A DNA stretch of 64,000 nt from Isosphaeraceae bacterium (GCA_026004735.1 BPJS01000001.1:1550001-1614000), one strand, 5' to 3'; shown: positions 17,461 to 26,312, numbered from the stretch's first letter. Numbers and translations are program-made. The notes: generated from the sequence alone by a model not told the origin.

Positions 17461-18450
17461 GTGTGCTACCGACGTCCCCGACGCACTCGACCGGGCCTTG
17501 ACACTCTCGAATCCCGAACCTTGCTTTCCGGCCCGTCTGCCTCGCTTCAATCCGGCATCCTGACGATCACCGGAACCGACCAGGCCGATCGGATCATCGT
17601 CCGCCAGGTCGGCACCTTTCGACCGGCCGCCCCGCGGGTACTGTCCGGCTTTCGCCTGGAGGTGGAGGGCATCGGCCAGTTTCCGCTCAATCTGGTCCGC
17701 CAGATCGTGGTCTACGCTGGCGACGGCGATGATCTGATCGTCATCCAGACGCGTCGCCCGCTCAGCACCCTCCTCGACGGCGGAGCCGGCAACGACGTCA
17801 TCCGCGGCGGAGCCGGCAACGACGTCATCCGCGGCGGCTCAGGCGACGACAAAATCTTCGGCCGCGGCGGGAAGAATCAGATCGAACCGGGTCCCGGCTC
17901 GAATCTGGTCAACGGACGCCCCGTTGTGATCGCCGAGCCACCCGCCCCGCCCCCAACCGAGTCCGACCCCGCTCCGCCTCCCACAACGTCCACGCCCCCA
18001 CCCCCCGGCACCGCCTGGACCCTCAGGCCCACCGATCCCCGACCCGCAATCGACATCGCTGCCTGGATCGCCCAGATCTACGAGCTGACCAACCAGCAGC
18101 GCGTCCAAAACGGGCTGCATCCGCTCTCGATCAACCCGAAGCTCGTCGCGATCGCCCAAATCCAGGCTGACCAGATGGCCCAGTTCGGCAAGCTTCAACA
18201 CACGATCTCTGAGGCCCGCTACCCCGACATGCGGAGCCGGGCCGAAGCCGTCGGATACGAGCTCGAGTGGCTCGGAGAAAACCTGGCGTTCAACTACCCC
18301 GACCCCGAAGGAGTCGTTCAGGCCTGGATGCTCTCCTACCACCACCGAGACAATCTGCTCTTCGCTCCGTTCACGGAGATGGGTCTGGCTATCACGCTAG
18401 ACAGCTTTGGCCGACCTTACGTCGCCCTAGAACTGGGCCGGCCTGCTTGA
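17461..18450 (+). CDS. Exported CAP/SCP-domain protein with RTX calcium-binding repeats
   Basis: 329-residue extracellular protein with three parts. Residues 1-30 carry the planctomycete LEPR-XLL-like targeting motif (LDTLESRTLLSG). Residues about 30-160 hold a beta-rich segment followed by hemolysin-type nonapeptides: GGAGNDVIR twice, then GGSGDDKIFG, which bind calcium. After a linker of about 45 Pro/Thr/Ser-rich residues comes a CAP/SCP/PR-1 domain from about 205 (LTNQQRVQNGLHPLSINPKL; H in LQHTISEARY; ENLAFNY; AWMLSYHHRDNLL). The start is GTG with weak upstream Shine-Dalgarno, so the exact N-terminus is uncertain. CAP domains of bacteria have diverse or unknown roles; surface attachment is inferred. 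Confidence 0.88.
   Translation: MCYRRPRRTRPGLDTLESRTLLSGPSASLQSGILTITGTDQADRIIVRQVGTFRPAAPRVLSGFRLEVEGIGQFPLNLVRQIVVYAGDGDDLIVIQTRRPLSTLLDGGAGNDVIRGGAGNDVIRGGSGDDKIFGRGGKNQIEPGPGSNLVNGRPVVIAEPPAPPPTESDPAPPPTTSTPPPPGTAWTLRPTDPRPAIDIAAWIAQIYELTNQQRVQNGLHPLSINPKLVAIAQIQADQMAQFGKLQHTISEARYPDMRSRAEAVGYELEWLGENLAFNYPDPEGVVQAWMLSYHHRDNLLFAPFTEMGLAITLDSFGRPYVALELGRPA
17779..17832 (+). repeat. Perfect 27-bp tandem duplication encoding RTX nonapeptides
   Basis: Two identical 27-base units (17779-17805 and 17806-17832) each encode GGAGNDVIR in the CAP-domain protein. Identity at third positions shows a recent duplication of one calcium-binding repeat. Confidence 0.9.
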
Positions 18451-18543
18451 GTTGGCTACGCCCCGGGATCAATGCGATCGCTATCATCCAGGGGCGATTT
18501 TGGTACGAGACCGGCCCTTTTTGAGTCGACCGCGTGCCGCCTA

Positions 18544-18579
18544 GTCCCCCGATCGCGCCGAACCGGGCGACCGGGGGAC
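18544..18579. terminator. Hairpin between convergent genes, probable bidirectional terminator
   Basis: GTCCCCCG (18544-18551) pairs with CGGGGGAC (18572-18579) over a 20-base loop that may pair further. It lies between the 3' ends of the CAP-domain gene and the S55-peptidase gene, the expected place for a shared terminator. No T-tract is present. Confidence 0.45.
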
Positions 18580-18601
18580 GGAATCGCCGGACTTGCCGAC
18601 C

Positions 18602-20509
18602 TTAGGGAGCGAGCCGAACGGCGGTCAGCCCCGGATCCCGCGTGACCGTAAACCCGATCGTCTGATTGCCCTCGATCACCCAAGGCGTTTCGACGGCGAG
18701 CGTCAAATCACTCCGCACCGGAGGATCGGCCGTCGCCTTCGGGCTGGAAAGAATCGCCCGAGCGCTACCTGGAAGATCGGGCAGCGCCTGGCCTGCAATC
18801 GCCAGTCCTTTGCCTGGCCGAGCCAGGTGCAGATAGAGCGCGGTTCGAGTCGGCGCGGCCCGCTCGCGAAGCATCGCCAGCAACTGCTCGACCGACCGCG
18901 GCTCGGTGATCCCCGGATTCGAACGCGCCCGACGCTGCAGGCTTCGACTCAAGTCGCACACAACCAGTTCGTGCGTTCCTTCAGGAAAATCCTCGGGGAT
19001 CGGCAGTTCGAGGGTCAACGATCGGCGCTCACCGCGGTAGGGACGGAGCGTCGCGATCAAGCGGAGCGACTCGCCCGGCGCGACCCGGTCGCTGACCAGT
19101 CGAACCGTTTCCAGCTCGGCCAGCTCGCGCCGCGGCTCCAGAACCACCGAACACTCAATTCCCTCGATCCGAACCGGACCGAACGGATTACGCGCTACCA
19201 GGTTGACCGTATTGGCCACCGAGGACAGCAACGCCGCCGGGCCGCCCGGGCCGGTATACCGCGGGCCGCTCAGCGTCTCTTGCACAATGAGCGGATCAAA
19301 TCCGGCCAGCCGAATCGTCGCGTCAATTCGCGCAGTCAGTTCCTCCGGCAGATTGCCCTCGGTGTCAATCGCACTGGTCAGAACGCTCAGAACCAGGGTT
19401 GCGAGCAAATTCGGCTCGCGCACCAGCTCCACCTGATAGCGCTTTGGCTCCGAATACGGCCCGACCCGGACCCGGACTTCCATCGGCAGCATGTCGGGAA
19501 CCCGGCCCAGCCGGCCCGAAACCGCCGTGCTGACATCCGAATCCAGAACCCCAACCACCTTCAGCGGCGAGCCGAGCTTCATGCTCACACTGGCTCGGGG
19601 GTAAACCGTGTGGATGTAACCACTGAGCATCGGGAACGAACAGCGGCCCAGTCCGAGCATCGGGTGACCAAACGCATAGACCCGATCCCCCTCGACGTGG
19701 GTCACCGTCCCGATCCCCGACAGATCCATGTCTCCCATCACCAAGGCGATGCTGACCGGCGAGCCTGGCTCAAGCGGCTTGTCGCCCTCGCGTGCCAGGA
19801 TGTCCTCTGGCACCTTGCCACCCGGCGCGGCGGTCATCCCCAGCGGACCGAGCCGTTCATCCAGCAACGCCAACGCTCGCGGCGAAAAGCCCGAAGCCGC
19901 CAGCGGCGTCGCAATCGGCCGCATTCCGGCCAGACCCCCCGCACCCACCGTCACGGCTGCCACACCCCCATCCCCAGCCGGCTGCACTCCGGGCAGCGGT
20001 GCGTCGCGATCGAGCAACTCTGGACCCCAGGCCACATTCGGCCGCTCCCGCCCTTCACCCTGGCGATCCTCGGCCGCCACACGACGTTCGTTGGCGCGGA
20101 CAAATTCCACCATCTGCGCAAACGGCGTCACCCCCGCAATTGGATCCTTCGCAAACTCCCAGGCAAAAGCGACCGCCCCCACCAACTTGTTGTCCACATA
20201 GATCGGGCTGCCGCTCATCCCCTGAATGATCCCGGCATGCTCGAGGTTACAGCCCTTGAGCCGACACAAAATCATGTCCCGACCCGGACTGACGTCCCGC
20301 AACACCCCCAACACCTCAACCCCAAACTCCTCCAGCTCCGTCCCCACCATCACCGTGCGCCCCGTCCCCTTCATGCCGGGACGCAGATCGGCCACGTTCC
20401 AATAGGTCTTCGGATCTGGCTCGCCACCCCGGACGATCCCCGCCGATCCATCAGCCCACAGCAGGCCCAAGCCCGCCAGCATCCATGTCCCAAACCGCAA
20501 ACGCCGCAT
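18602..20509 (-). CDS. Exported protein with SpoIVB-like S55 peptidase motifs
   Basis: 635-residue exported protein; residues 1-28 form a signal peptide (RRLRFGTWMLAGLGLLWADG). The N-terminal domain begins VADLRPGMKGTGRTVMVGTE and contains GIIQGMSGSPIYVDNKLVGA near residue 98, matching the catalytic serine loop of SpoIVB S55 peptidases. A second S55-like element, GIGTVTHVEGDRVYAFGHPM near residue 280, supplies the candidate catalytic histidine. In SpoIVB the GH element precedes GMSGSP, so the order here is reversed. The C-terminal 300 residues are beta-rich with no recognised catalytic motif. The ATG at 20509 has GGAGGG upstream, favouring it over a longer frame. The substrate is unknown. Confidence 0.8.
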   Translation of the reverse strand: MRRLRFGTWMLAGLGLLWADGSAGIVRGGEPDPKTYWNVADLRPGMKGTGRTVMVGTELEEFGVEVLGVLRDVSPGRDMILCRLKGCNLEHAGIIQGMSGSPIYVDNKLVGAVAFAWEFAKDPIAGVTPFAQMVEFVRANERRVAAEDRQGEGRERPNVAWGPELLDRDAPLPGVQPAGDGGVAAVTVGAGGLAGMRPIATPLAASGFSPRALALLDERLGPLGMTAAPGGKVPEDILAREGDKPLEPGSPVSIALVMGDMDLSGIGTVTHVEGDRVYAFGHPMLGLGRCSFPMLSGYIHTVYPRASVSMKLGSPLKVVGVLDSDVSTAVSGRLGRVPDMLPMEVRVRVGPYSEPKRYQVELVREPNLLATLVLSVLTSAIDTEGNLPEELTARIDATIRLAGFDPLIVQETLSGPRYTGPGGPAALLSSVANTVNLVARNPFGPVRIEGIECSVVLEPRRELAELETVRLVSDRVAPGESLRLIATLRPYRGERRSLTLELPIPEDFPEGTHELVVCDLSRSLQRRARSNPGITEPRSVEQLLAMLRERAAPTRTALYLHLARPGKGLAIAGQALPDLPGSARAILSSPKATADPPVRSDLTLAVETPWVIEGNQTIGFTVTRDPGLTAVRLAP

Positions 20510-20931
20510 CGGAGTACCCTCCGCGCCAGCCGTCGGGCCTCTCAATCACCCAGCCCGACGCCCGAATCGGCGGCCCGACCCGCGGACACCATCCGCCAGC
20601 GGCCACCCTGGGACCGGAGCATGAATGGAGGATTCACATCCACGCATCCATGACGCAATTCTTCCTGAATCGCGATATCGAATGATATCGGTGGCACACT
20701 ATTAGGTCAATCGATAGTTTGACGCTCAGGAATTGGTCAATCCGGGAAAAATGCGAAGCGAGGGAAGCCTCTTCATGGGCAGAAACGACGGAGGTTATGC
20801 CGTGCGGCTGCCGAATCGCGGCTAGAGGGCCAAGCTGCATTAATACTGAGTGACCGAACCGGCCCTCTGCGGTCCGGTTCGAGGCACCCGCCGTTGCAGA
20901 GCGTTGAAGTTGACGCAGATCGGCTCGTTGA
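20510..20931. other. Intergenic region with a small palindrome
   Basis: 422 bases upstream of the S55-peptidase gene and past the 3' end of the next minus-strand gene. It is clearly less GC-rich than its surroundings around 20640-20860. It holds a perfect inverted repeat, CGATATC-GAAT-GATATCG (20673-20690), about 165 bases upstream of the S55-peptidase start, which could be an operator. The open frames here look non-coding. Confidence 0.4.
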
Positions 20932-21402
20932 TTAGTTCCAGGAGGGGTCGCCACCGGGGCTGCGGCGTCGCTGCCGGCGTTGGCGGGCCTCGCGGGCGGC
21001 CTCGGCCACGAGCCGATCTCGCTCGGCGATCAGTTGGCGGCGGTGCCGGGCTGCGTAGCGGCGGTTGGCCACCCAGTCGCTCAGGGCCAGCGCCAGCAAA
21101 CCGGCAACCAGCGTCAAAACTCCCAGCCAAAGCAAGACATAGAGCCGGGAGGCCGCCAGGTCGCCGCGGGGTTCGATCCGCGCGGTGGCCATCATGAGGA
21201 TGGCCGCTACGGCCATCAGAACCGAGCCTGTCCAGCGGCGTTTATCACGATTGGCAAAGTACTTACGATCCGCGTCGTCGAGGGGGGCTTCGCGTCGGGA
21301 CCGCTCCCGGAGGTGGGCGATCACCAGAAGGAGGTCAACGGTGAGCAGACCTGCGGCGATCAACAGGGTTTCGGCCGCACCACGGGATCCGGTTGCGGAC
21401 AA
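20932..21402 (-). CDS. Small inner-membrane protein of unknown function
   Basis: 156 residues with three predicted membrane helices: TLLIAAGLLTVDLLLVIAHL near the N-terminus, SVLMAVAAILMMATA about residue 60, and LYVLLWLGVLTLVAGLLALA about residue 90. The C-terminal 45 residues are a very basic, probably coiled-coil tail (RHRRQLIAERDRLVAEAARE). The TTG start has GGGGGAG about nine bases upstream. It lies 37 bases downstream of the kinase gene on the same strand, so the two may form an operon. I do not recognise the family. Confidence 0.7.
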   Translation of the reverse strand: MSATGSRGAAETLLIAAGLLTVDLLLVIAHLRERSRREAPLDDADRKYFANRDKRRWTGSVLMAVAAILMMATARIEPRGDLAASRLYVLLWLGVLTLVAGLLALALSDWVANRRYAARHRRQLIAERDRLVAEAAREARQRRQRRRSPGGDPSWN

Positions 21403-21439
21403 TGGTTGTGGCTCCCCCGCCGAGAGCGCCAGGGCGCCC

Positions 21440-22894
21440 TCAGTAAAGGTCTGTGCAGGTCAGTTGCTGCTCGACCCAGTCACCACGCCGGGCGATCTCC
21501 TGGACGGCGGCTCGGATGTCGGTCGGGGTGACCTGTCCGCGCGGATAGGTTCGGGTCATGACGAACATCGGCGCGCCGTTGACTTCGCGGATCGAGAGCG
21601 CCCCGTAGGTTAGCTCGGCATTGATCCTCAGGGCAAATTGATAATGCCGCGGGTCGGCCGGTCCGCAGACCGAGTAGACCGTCAGCAGCCGCTCCCGCTT
21701 GCGGCCCTCGGTCACTTCGACGTAGACCTCATGGAGGCGATCGCCGGGGACCGGGACGATGATCCGGAATTGATCGCGCGCTCCCTGCTGGATCAGGCAG
21801 GGGAGGCCCTCGAGGGCTTCGGCCACGAGCGCCTCGGTGTCGCGCAGGTGCCCCACCACGTGGTCGAGCAGTTCGATCACCTCGTGGGCCGACTCCGGCC
21901 GGCCCCGTGGCTCCTTAGCCAAAAGCCGCAGCACCAGGGCGGCCAACTCCTCGGGGATTTCGGGGACAATCAGCCGGGGGTTGGGAGCCGGCGTCGACCG
22001 GTGAAGCTGAATCAGCCGGTTCAACTTCTGGGCCTGGAAGGGCAGCCGGGCGGTCAGCAGGTAGTAAAACGTCACCCCCAGCGCGTAGAGATCACTCCGC
22101 GGGGTCGGGTCCTCCCCAGCAAACAGCTCGGGAGCCATAAACGTGGGCGTCCCGGCCAGACTGCCGCCGATCAGCTCGGCCTCGTCGATCCGCCGAACCA
22201 GGCCAAAATCGGCCAGCTTGGCCAGCCCCTCCGGCGTCTGCAAAATGTTGGCTGGCTTGACGTCGCGGTGAATCAGGCCGGCATCATGAGCGGCCGCCAG
22301 AGCGGTCGAGACCTGACGGATCAGGAGCGTAGCCGGAATCGGGCCAAACGGACCGTGGGTCGCTACGGCCTGATTCAGACTGCGGCCCCCCCGAACGTAC
22401 TCCATCTCCACGAAGTGGTAGCCGCGATCGTAACCCAGGTTGTGGATCGTCACGATGTGGGGATGGATCAGGCCGGCAACCGCTCGGGCCTCGCCCAGAA
22501 ACCAATCCACCACCCGGGGTTGCCGAGCCACCAGCCCGGGGCTGAGCACCTTCAACGCCGTGATCCGGCCCAGCCCGACATGGAACCCCTTGAACACCCG
22601 CGCCATCGTGCCGCGGCCGATCTCTTCGATGATCCGATACTGCCCCAGACGCGAATGAACCAATTCCTCAACTCGAAACGCCTCGTCGAGGCTCTCGGCC
22701 GGCGACAGGTGGGCTCGCGTCTCCTCGAGCGCGCTATCAACCGATTCCTCCTCCAGCCCTGCCCCGACCTCGCCCAGACCGGCTTCGGCGGGCAGTATCT
22801 CCCCCTCGGCCACCTCTGGCACACCGGCGAGTCTCACCGGATGCTGAGGCGGAGTCCTCGGTGTCTCGGCGCCCATCGGTCTCGCTATGTTCAC
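21440..22894 (-). CDS. Hanks-type Ser/Thr protein kinase with YbjN-like C-terminal domain
   Basis: 484-residue cytosolic kinase without a membrane anchor. Residues 1-80 are acidic and disordered. The kinase domain spans about 85-345: glycine loop IGRGTMARVFKG, lysine in ITALKVLSP, catalytic loop IHRDVKPANIL, DFG in LADFGLV, and FMAPELF, so it should be active. Residues about 370-484 form a separate alpha/beta domain (VYVEVTEGRKRERLLTVYSV; ALRINAELTYGALSIREVN; ending VEQQLT) resembling YbjN/type III chaperone-like folds. The start is placed at a GTG (22894) because GGAAGGGG lies six bases before it; an ATG 18 bases later is an alternative. Its target is unknown. Confidence 0.9.
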   Translation of the reverse strand: MNIARPMGAETPRTPPQHPVRLAGVPEVAEGEILPAEAGLGEVGAGLEEESVDSALEETRAHLSPAESLDEAFRVEELVHSRLGQYRIIEEIGRGTMARVFKGFHVGLGRITALKVLSPGLVARQPRVVDWFLGEARAVAGLIHPHIVTIHNLGYDRGYHFVEMEYVRGGRSLNQAVATHGPFGPIPATLLIRQVSTALAAAHDAGLIHRDVKPANILQTPEGLAKLADFGLVRRIDEAELIGGSLAGTPTFMAPELFAGEDPTPRSDLYALGVTFYYLLTARLPFQAQKLNRLIQLHRSTPAPNPRLIVPEIPEELAALVLRLLAKEPRGRPESAHEVIELLDHVVGHLRDTEALVAEALEGLPCLIQQGARDQFRIIVPVPGDRLHEVYVEVTEGRKRERLLTVYSVCGPADPRHYQFALRINAELTYGALSIREVNGAPMFVMTRTYPRGQVTPTDIRAAVQEIARRGDWVEQQLTCTDLY

Positions 22895-23482
22895 CGAAGG
22901 CCCCTTCCGCACCAGAGAAGCCGAACCCTTCCCAAGCTCTTGATTGTTTCGTCTCAATTCTTCACCCGCCCAAATCAGTCTTGCGGAAAACCCGTCAGGG
23001 TCAAGGGGATCTTCGATTGCATGATCGCATGGATGCGGCCGTCGCCGCAGTCCCATGTCTTCCCTTCTTACGTAGCCGAGCGGCTTTGGGATGACTCGAA
23101 ACGGCGCCGCGGGTATCAGCGGAGCGAGTCAATGCGCGGCTGGGTCAACATCGTGGTCCGCAACCCACCGCCAGTTCCGAGGTAGCAGAAGAAACAAAAT
23201 AGCCAAAACAAACCGGTTAAATGGAGCATCGTGCATTCCAACGAGTGAGAGGATTGAGCCACGACAACCCAGACTCAATCCCGATCGATCCGGTTCGCGG
23301 GCACGAATCGGCCGCGATCGGCTCGGGGGCGGGGTGGCTATGCGTGTCCGACCACCGCCCAGTTGTAGTGTGCCGGAAGGGGGGGCTGGACGACTCGGGG
23401 CAGGGGGGTGAATGGGTTGCGGGCGGATCCTTGGACCGCCCAGCCCGGCCGAGGTCGTGGGCTGTTGGTTGGGTGGTGTGGG
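22895..23482. other. Intergenic region without recognisable genes
   Basis: 588 bases between the kinase start and the 3' end of gnd, both on the minus strand. It should contain the kinase promoter. Its open frames overlap each other and show no family resemblance. Around 23330-23470 there are several G-runs of six or more on the plus strand; I see no tRNA or other RNA gene. Confidence 0.5.
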
Positions 23483-24946
23483 TTAACGGTTGTAGGTGGT
23501 TGAGGCGGTGGTTCCGCCGTGTCCGGTCCAGTTGGTGTGGAAAAACTCTCCGCGCGGGCGGTCGATTCGCTCGTAGGTGTGCGCGCCGAAGTAGTCGCGT
23601 TGGGCCTGGAGCAGGTTGGCTGGGAGCCGAGCGGAGCGGTAGCCGTCGAAATAGGCCAGGGCCGACGTCATGGCTGGCGCTGGGATTCCGTGGCTCACCG
23701 CGGCGGCAGCGGCGCGTCGCCAGCCCGGCTCGCAGCGTTCCAGCTCACGGGTGAAGTAAGGGTCGAGCATCAAGTTGGCCAGTTGCGGATCGCGGTCGAA
23801 CGCCTCTTTGATCTTGCCCAGGAAGGCGCTGCGGATGATGCAACCGCCCCGCCAGAGCAGCGCCACGGCCCCTTTATTGATGCCCCAGCCCGACTCGGCC
23901 GACATCGCATCCATCAATGCGTAGCCTTGGGCGTAGGAGATGATCTTGCTCGCGTAGAGCGCCGACTCGATATCGTTGACCAGTTGCTGCGCTGCGCCCT
24001 CGAAGCGGGGGCGATGGCTCTTGAGGATTCGCGAAGCGGCCACCCGCTGGTCCTTCTGAGACGACAAAATCCGCGCGAAGACCGCCTCGGCGATCAACGT
24101 CAGCGGCACCCCCAAATCGAGCGCTGAGTTGACGGTCCATTTTCCGGTGCCCTTCTGGCCGGCCGTGTCCAGTATCAGGTCGACCATCGGCTTGCCGGTC
24201 TCTGGATCGCGGTAGGCGAAAATGTCCCGCGTGATCTCAATCAGGTAGCTGTCCAGCGGGCCGGTGTTCCAGCGGGCAAAGACGTCGTGGAGGGCCTCGG
24301 CCGACATCCCCAGCAGTTCGTGCATGAGCCAATAGGCTTCGCCGATCAACTGCATGTCGCCGTATTCAATGCCGTTGTGCACCATCTTGACGAAGTGGCC
24401 GGCGCCCTCCGGACCGACCCAGTCGCAACAGGGAACGCCGTCGTCAACCTTGGCGGCGATCGCCTGCAAGATCGGTTTCACGTGGGGCCAGGCCTCCGGG
24501 TTGCCACCCGGCATGATCGACGGTCCCTTGAGCGCTCCCTCTTCGCCGCCCGAGACGCCCGTTCCAATAAACAAAATGCCTTTTTCTTTCAGCTCGCGGG
24601 TTCGGCGCGTCGTGTTGGGGAAGTATTCGTTGCCGCCGTCGATCAGAATGTCACCCGGTTCCAGCAGCGGCACGAACTCGTTGATGACCTGGTCCACCGG
24701 GTCGCCCGACTTGACCATGATCATGATGATCCGCGGACGCTTCAGTTGTGCGACCAGTTCGGCCGGCGAATGGGTGCCGATGATCTTCTTGCCCGCGCCG
24801 CGGCCCTGGACGAAGGCGTCCACTTTGCTCGTCGTTCGGTTGTAGACGGCCACCGTGTAACCGTGGCTCTCCATGTTGAGAACCAGGTTTTCGCCCATCA
24901 CCGCCAACCCAACCAGACCGATATCAGCCACGCCTTTTTCTGCCAT
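23483..24946 (-). CDS. gnd: 6-phosphogluconate dehydrogenase, decarboxylating
   Basis: 487-residue cytosolic enzyme of the oxidative pentose phosphate pathway: 6-phosphogluconate plus NADP to ribulose 5-phosphate and CO2. N-terminal Rossmann motif IGLVGLAVMGENLVLNMESHG, VSGGEEGALKGPSIMPGG, the catalytic HFVKMVHNGIEYGDMQL with lysine and asparagine, and the C-terminal DYFGAHTYERIDRPRGEFFH are all present. Length matches the long dimeric type. The ATG at 24946 gives the canonical N-terminus; an ATG 15 bases upstream is also possible. No zwf or pgl is adjacent. Confidence 0.96.
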   Translation of the reverse strand: MAEKGVADIGLVGLAVMGENLVLNMESHGYTVAVYNRTTSKVDAFVQGRGAGKKIIGTHSPAELVAQLKRPRIIMIMVKSGDPVDQVINEFVPLLEPGDILIDGGNEYFPNTTRRTRELKEKGILFIGTGVSGGEEGALKGPSIMPGGNPEAWPHVKPILQAIAAKVDDGVPCCDWVGPEGAGHFVKMVHNGIEYGDMQLIGEAYWLMHELLGMSAEALHDVFARWNTGPLDSYLIEITRDIFAYRDPETGKPMVDLILDTAGQKGTGKWTVNSALDLGVPLTLIAEAVFARILSSQKDQRVAASRILKSHRPRFEGAAQQLVNDIESALYASKIISYAQGYALMDAMSAESGWGINKGAVALLWRGGCIIRSAFLGKIKEAFDRDPQLANLMLDPYFTRELERCEPGWRRAAAAAVSHGIPAPAMTSALAYFDGYRSARLPANLLQAQRDYFGAHTYERIDRPRGEFFHTNWTGHGGTTASTTYNR

Positions 24947-25077
24947 GACCCAGCACCCCATTACGGACCCGCCAGCTTGTTCAGGTGCCGCATTGTATCA
25001 ACAACCGCTGCACGTTGCCGTAAGCTGGGGGCTGGTTTCAACCGACTCGATACTCAAGGATCTAGGGGGGCCGGCGG

Positions 25078-25992
25078 ATGCGACCTCTCGCGGCCACTTC
25101 TTCTTGGCGATTGCCCGGTTCTACGGGCAGACCCCTCGACACCGGCAAACCGACCGTCGTCCAGGTCTGGCCGGGCGACGGCCGGCCGCCCGGCGACGTC
25201 GGCGCTCGGGGCGAGGAGCGATTCCGCGAGCCTTGGAACGAGGCCTCGCGGGGAATCCGCTGGCTGACCAACGTGAGCCGGCCCACCCTGACCATCTATC
25301 GGCCCGACAAAGAGCTGGACACCGGCGCCGCCGTCGTCATCTGTCCCGGCGGCGGCTACTGGAATCTGGCCTGGGACCTCGAGGGCGAGGAGGTCGCGGC
25401 CTGGCTCAACGGGCTTGGCATGACCGGAATCATCCTCAAATATCGAGTTCCCCGGCGACCGGGGCAGCCCGAGCCGCTCCCCGCCCCCGGACCTGCCCAG
25501 GATGCCCAACGCGCCATCCGCCTTGTGCGGGCGCACGCCACTGACTGGGGCCTGGTCGAAGATCGGATCGGGATCGTGGGCTTCTCCGCCGGAGGGCACC
25601 TGGCGACGCTCACCGCCCTGGACGGCGAGCTGCCCCGCTACGAGCCGATCGACGACATCGACCAGCTCAGCGGCCGGCCCAACTTCGGCATCGTCGTTTA
25701 TCCCGGTTATCTGGTCCCCAAGGGGCGGATGACCCTAGCCCCCGGCCTCTTCGTCCGGGCGGGGACCCCGCCGCTGTTTTTTGCCCACGCGGCCGACGAT
25801 TCCGAGGCCTCAGTCCTCAATAGCCTCCTCATGGTCGATGCGTTGGTCCGCGCTGGAGTCCATGCCGAACTTCACGTATACGCCACGGGCGGCCACGGCT
25901 TCGGTGTCCGGCCGGATCGTGGGCCGTGTTCCGGCTGGATCGACGCGTGCGCCGCGTGGATGCGCCAGCAGGGCTTCCTCCGCCGCTCTTGA
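25078..25992 (+). CDS. Alpha/beta hydrolase, acetyl-xylan-esterase-like
   Basis: 304-residue serine hydrolase of the BD-FAE/esterase group often found with polysaccharide degradation. The oxyanion region is VVICPGGGYWNLAWD, the nucleophile lies in GIVGFSAGGHLAT (GxSxGG), the acid is probably in FFAHAADDSEAS, and the histidine is in YATGGHGFGVRP. The first 25 residues are basic with only a weak hydrophobic stretch, so export is doubtful. GGGGGG lies upstream of the ATG. It is divergent from gnd and convergent with the small secreted protein gene. Confidence 0.85.
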   Translation: MRPLAATSSWRLPGSTGRPLDTGKPTVVQVWPGDGRPPGDVGARGEERFREPWNEASRGIRWLTNVSRPTLTIYRPDKELDTGAAVVICPGGGYWNLAWDLEGEEVAAWLNGLGMTGIILKYRVPRRPGQPEPLPAPGPAQDAQRAIRLVRAHATDWGLVEDRIGIVGFSAGGHLATLTALDGELPRYEPIDDIDQLSGRPNFGIVVYPGYLVPKGRMTLAPGLFVRAGTPPLFFAHAADDSEASVLNSLLMVDALVRAGVHAELHVYATGGHGFGVRPDRGPCSGWIDACAAWMRQQGFLRRS

Positions 25993-26009
25993 ACCCCCGC
26001 GGCCGCGCC

Positions 26010-26312
26010 TCAGCGGCGCCGCAGGATCGCGCGGGGCGGCCGGACGGCCCCGGCTTGACCTCGCACCGGCGCCGCCCACGTCCACCCACGGCCGCGGCGC
26101 GATCGCCAGCCACGTCGCGCGCCCAAACCGCGACGACCCGACGGATAGACCACGGCCGGCACCGTGTTGTCGACCATTCCGGTTGCGTAAGGTGTCGTCG
26201 TTGTGTACGGGCCCGTCGGGATCGCCGGTTGGATGATCAACTGGCCGTGGGACTCTCCGGCCGCGATCCCAAGCAGAACGGCCAACGCGATGCAGCACCC
26301 AGGTCGGTTCAT
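26010..26312 (-). CDS. Small secreted Arg-rich protein
   Basis: 100 residues with a convincing signal peptide (MNRPGCCIALAVLLGIAAGE, probable cleavage at SHGQ). The mature part starts with a Thr/Pro-rich stretch (IQPAIPTGPYTTTTPYAT) and ends in a very basic Arg/Gly/Trp segment. Unknown function. The frame is open further upstream, but the ATG at 26312 is chosen because the signal peptide begins there. Shine-Dalgarno is weak. It lies 85 bases downstream of the PPi-PFK gene. Confidence 0.55.
   Translation of the reverse strand: MNRPGCCIALAVLLGIAAGESHGQLIIQPAIPTGPYTTTTPYATGMVDNTVPAVVYPSGRRGLGARRGWRSRRGRGWTWAAPVRGQAGAVRPPRAILRRR

Noticed and set aside
18593-20653. 686-codon plus-strand open frame
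   Set aside because: It is antisense to the S55-peptidase gene, has His/Arg/Pro-rich composition typical of GC-rich shadow frames, and no family motif.
22895-23482. Possible tRNA or small RNA gene in the intergenic region
   Set aside because: No cloverleaf, T-loop GGTTCGAATCC-type sequence or conserved RNA motif could be found.
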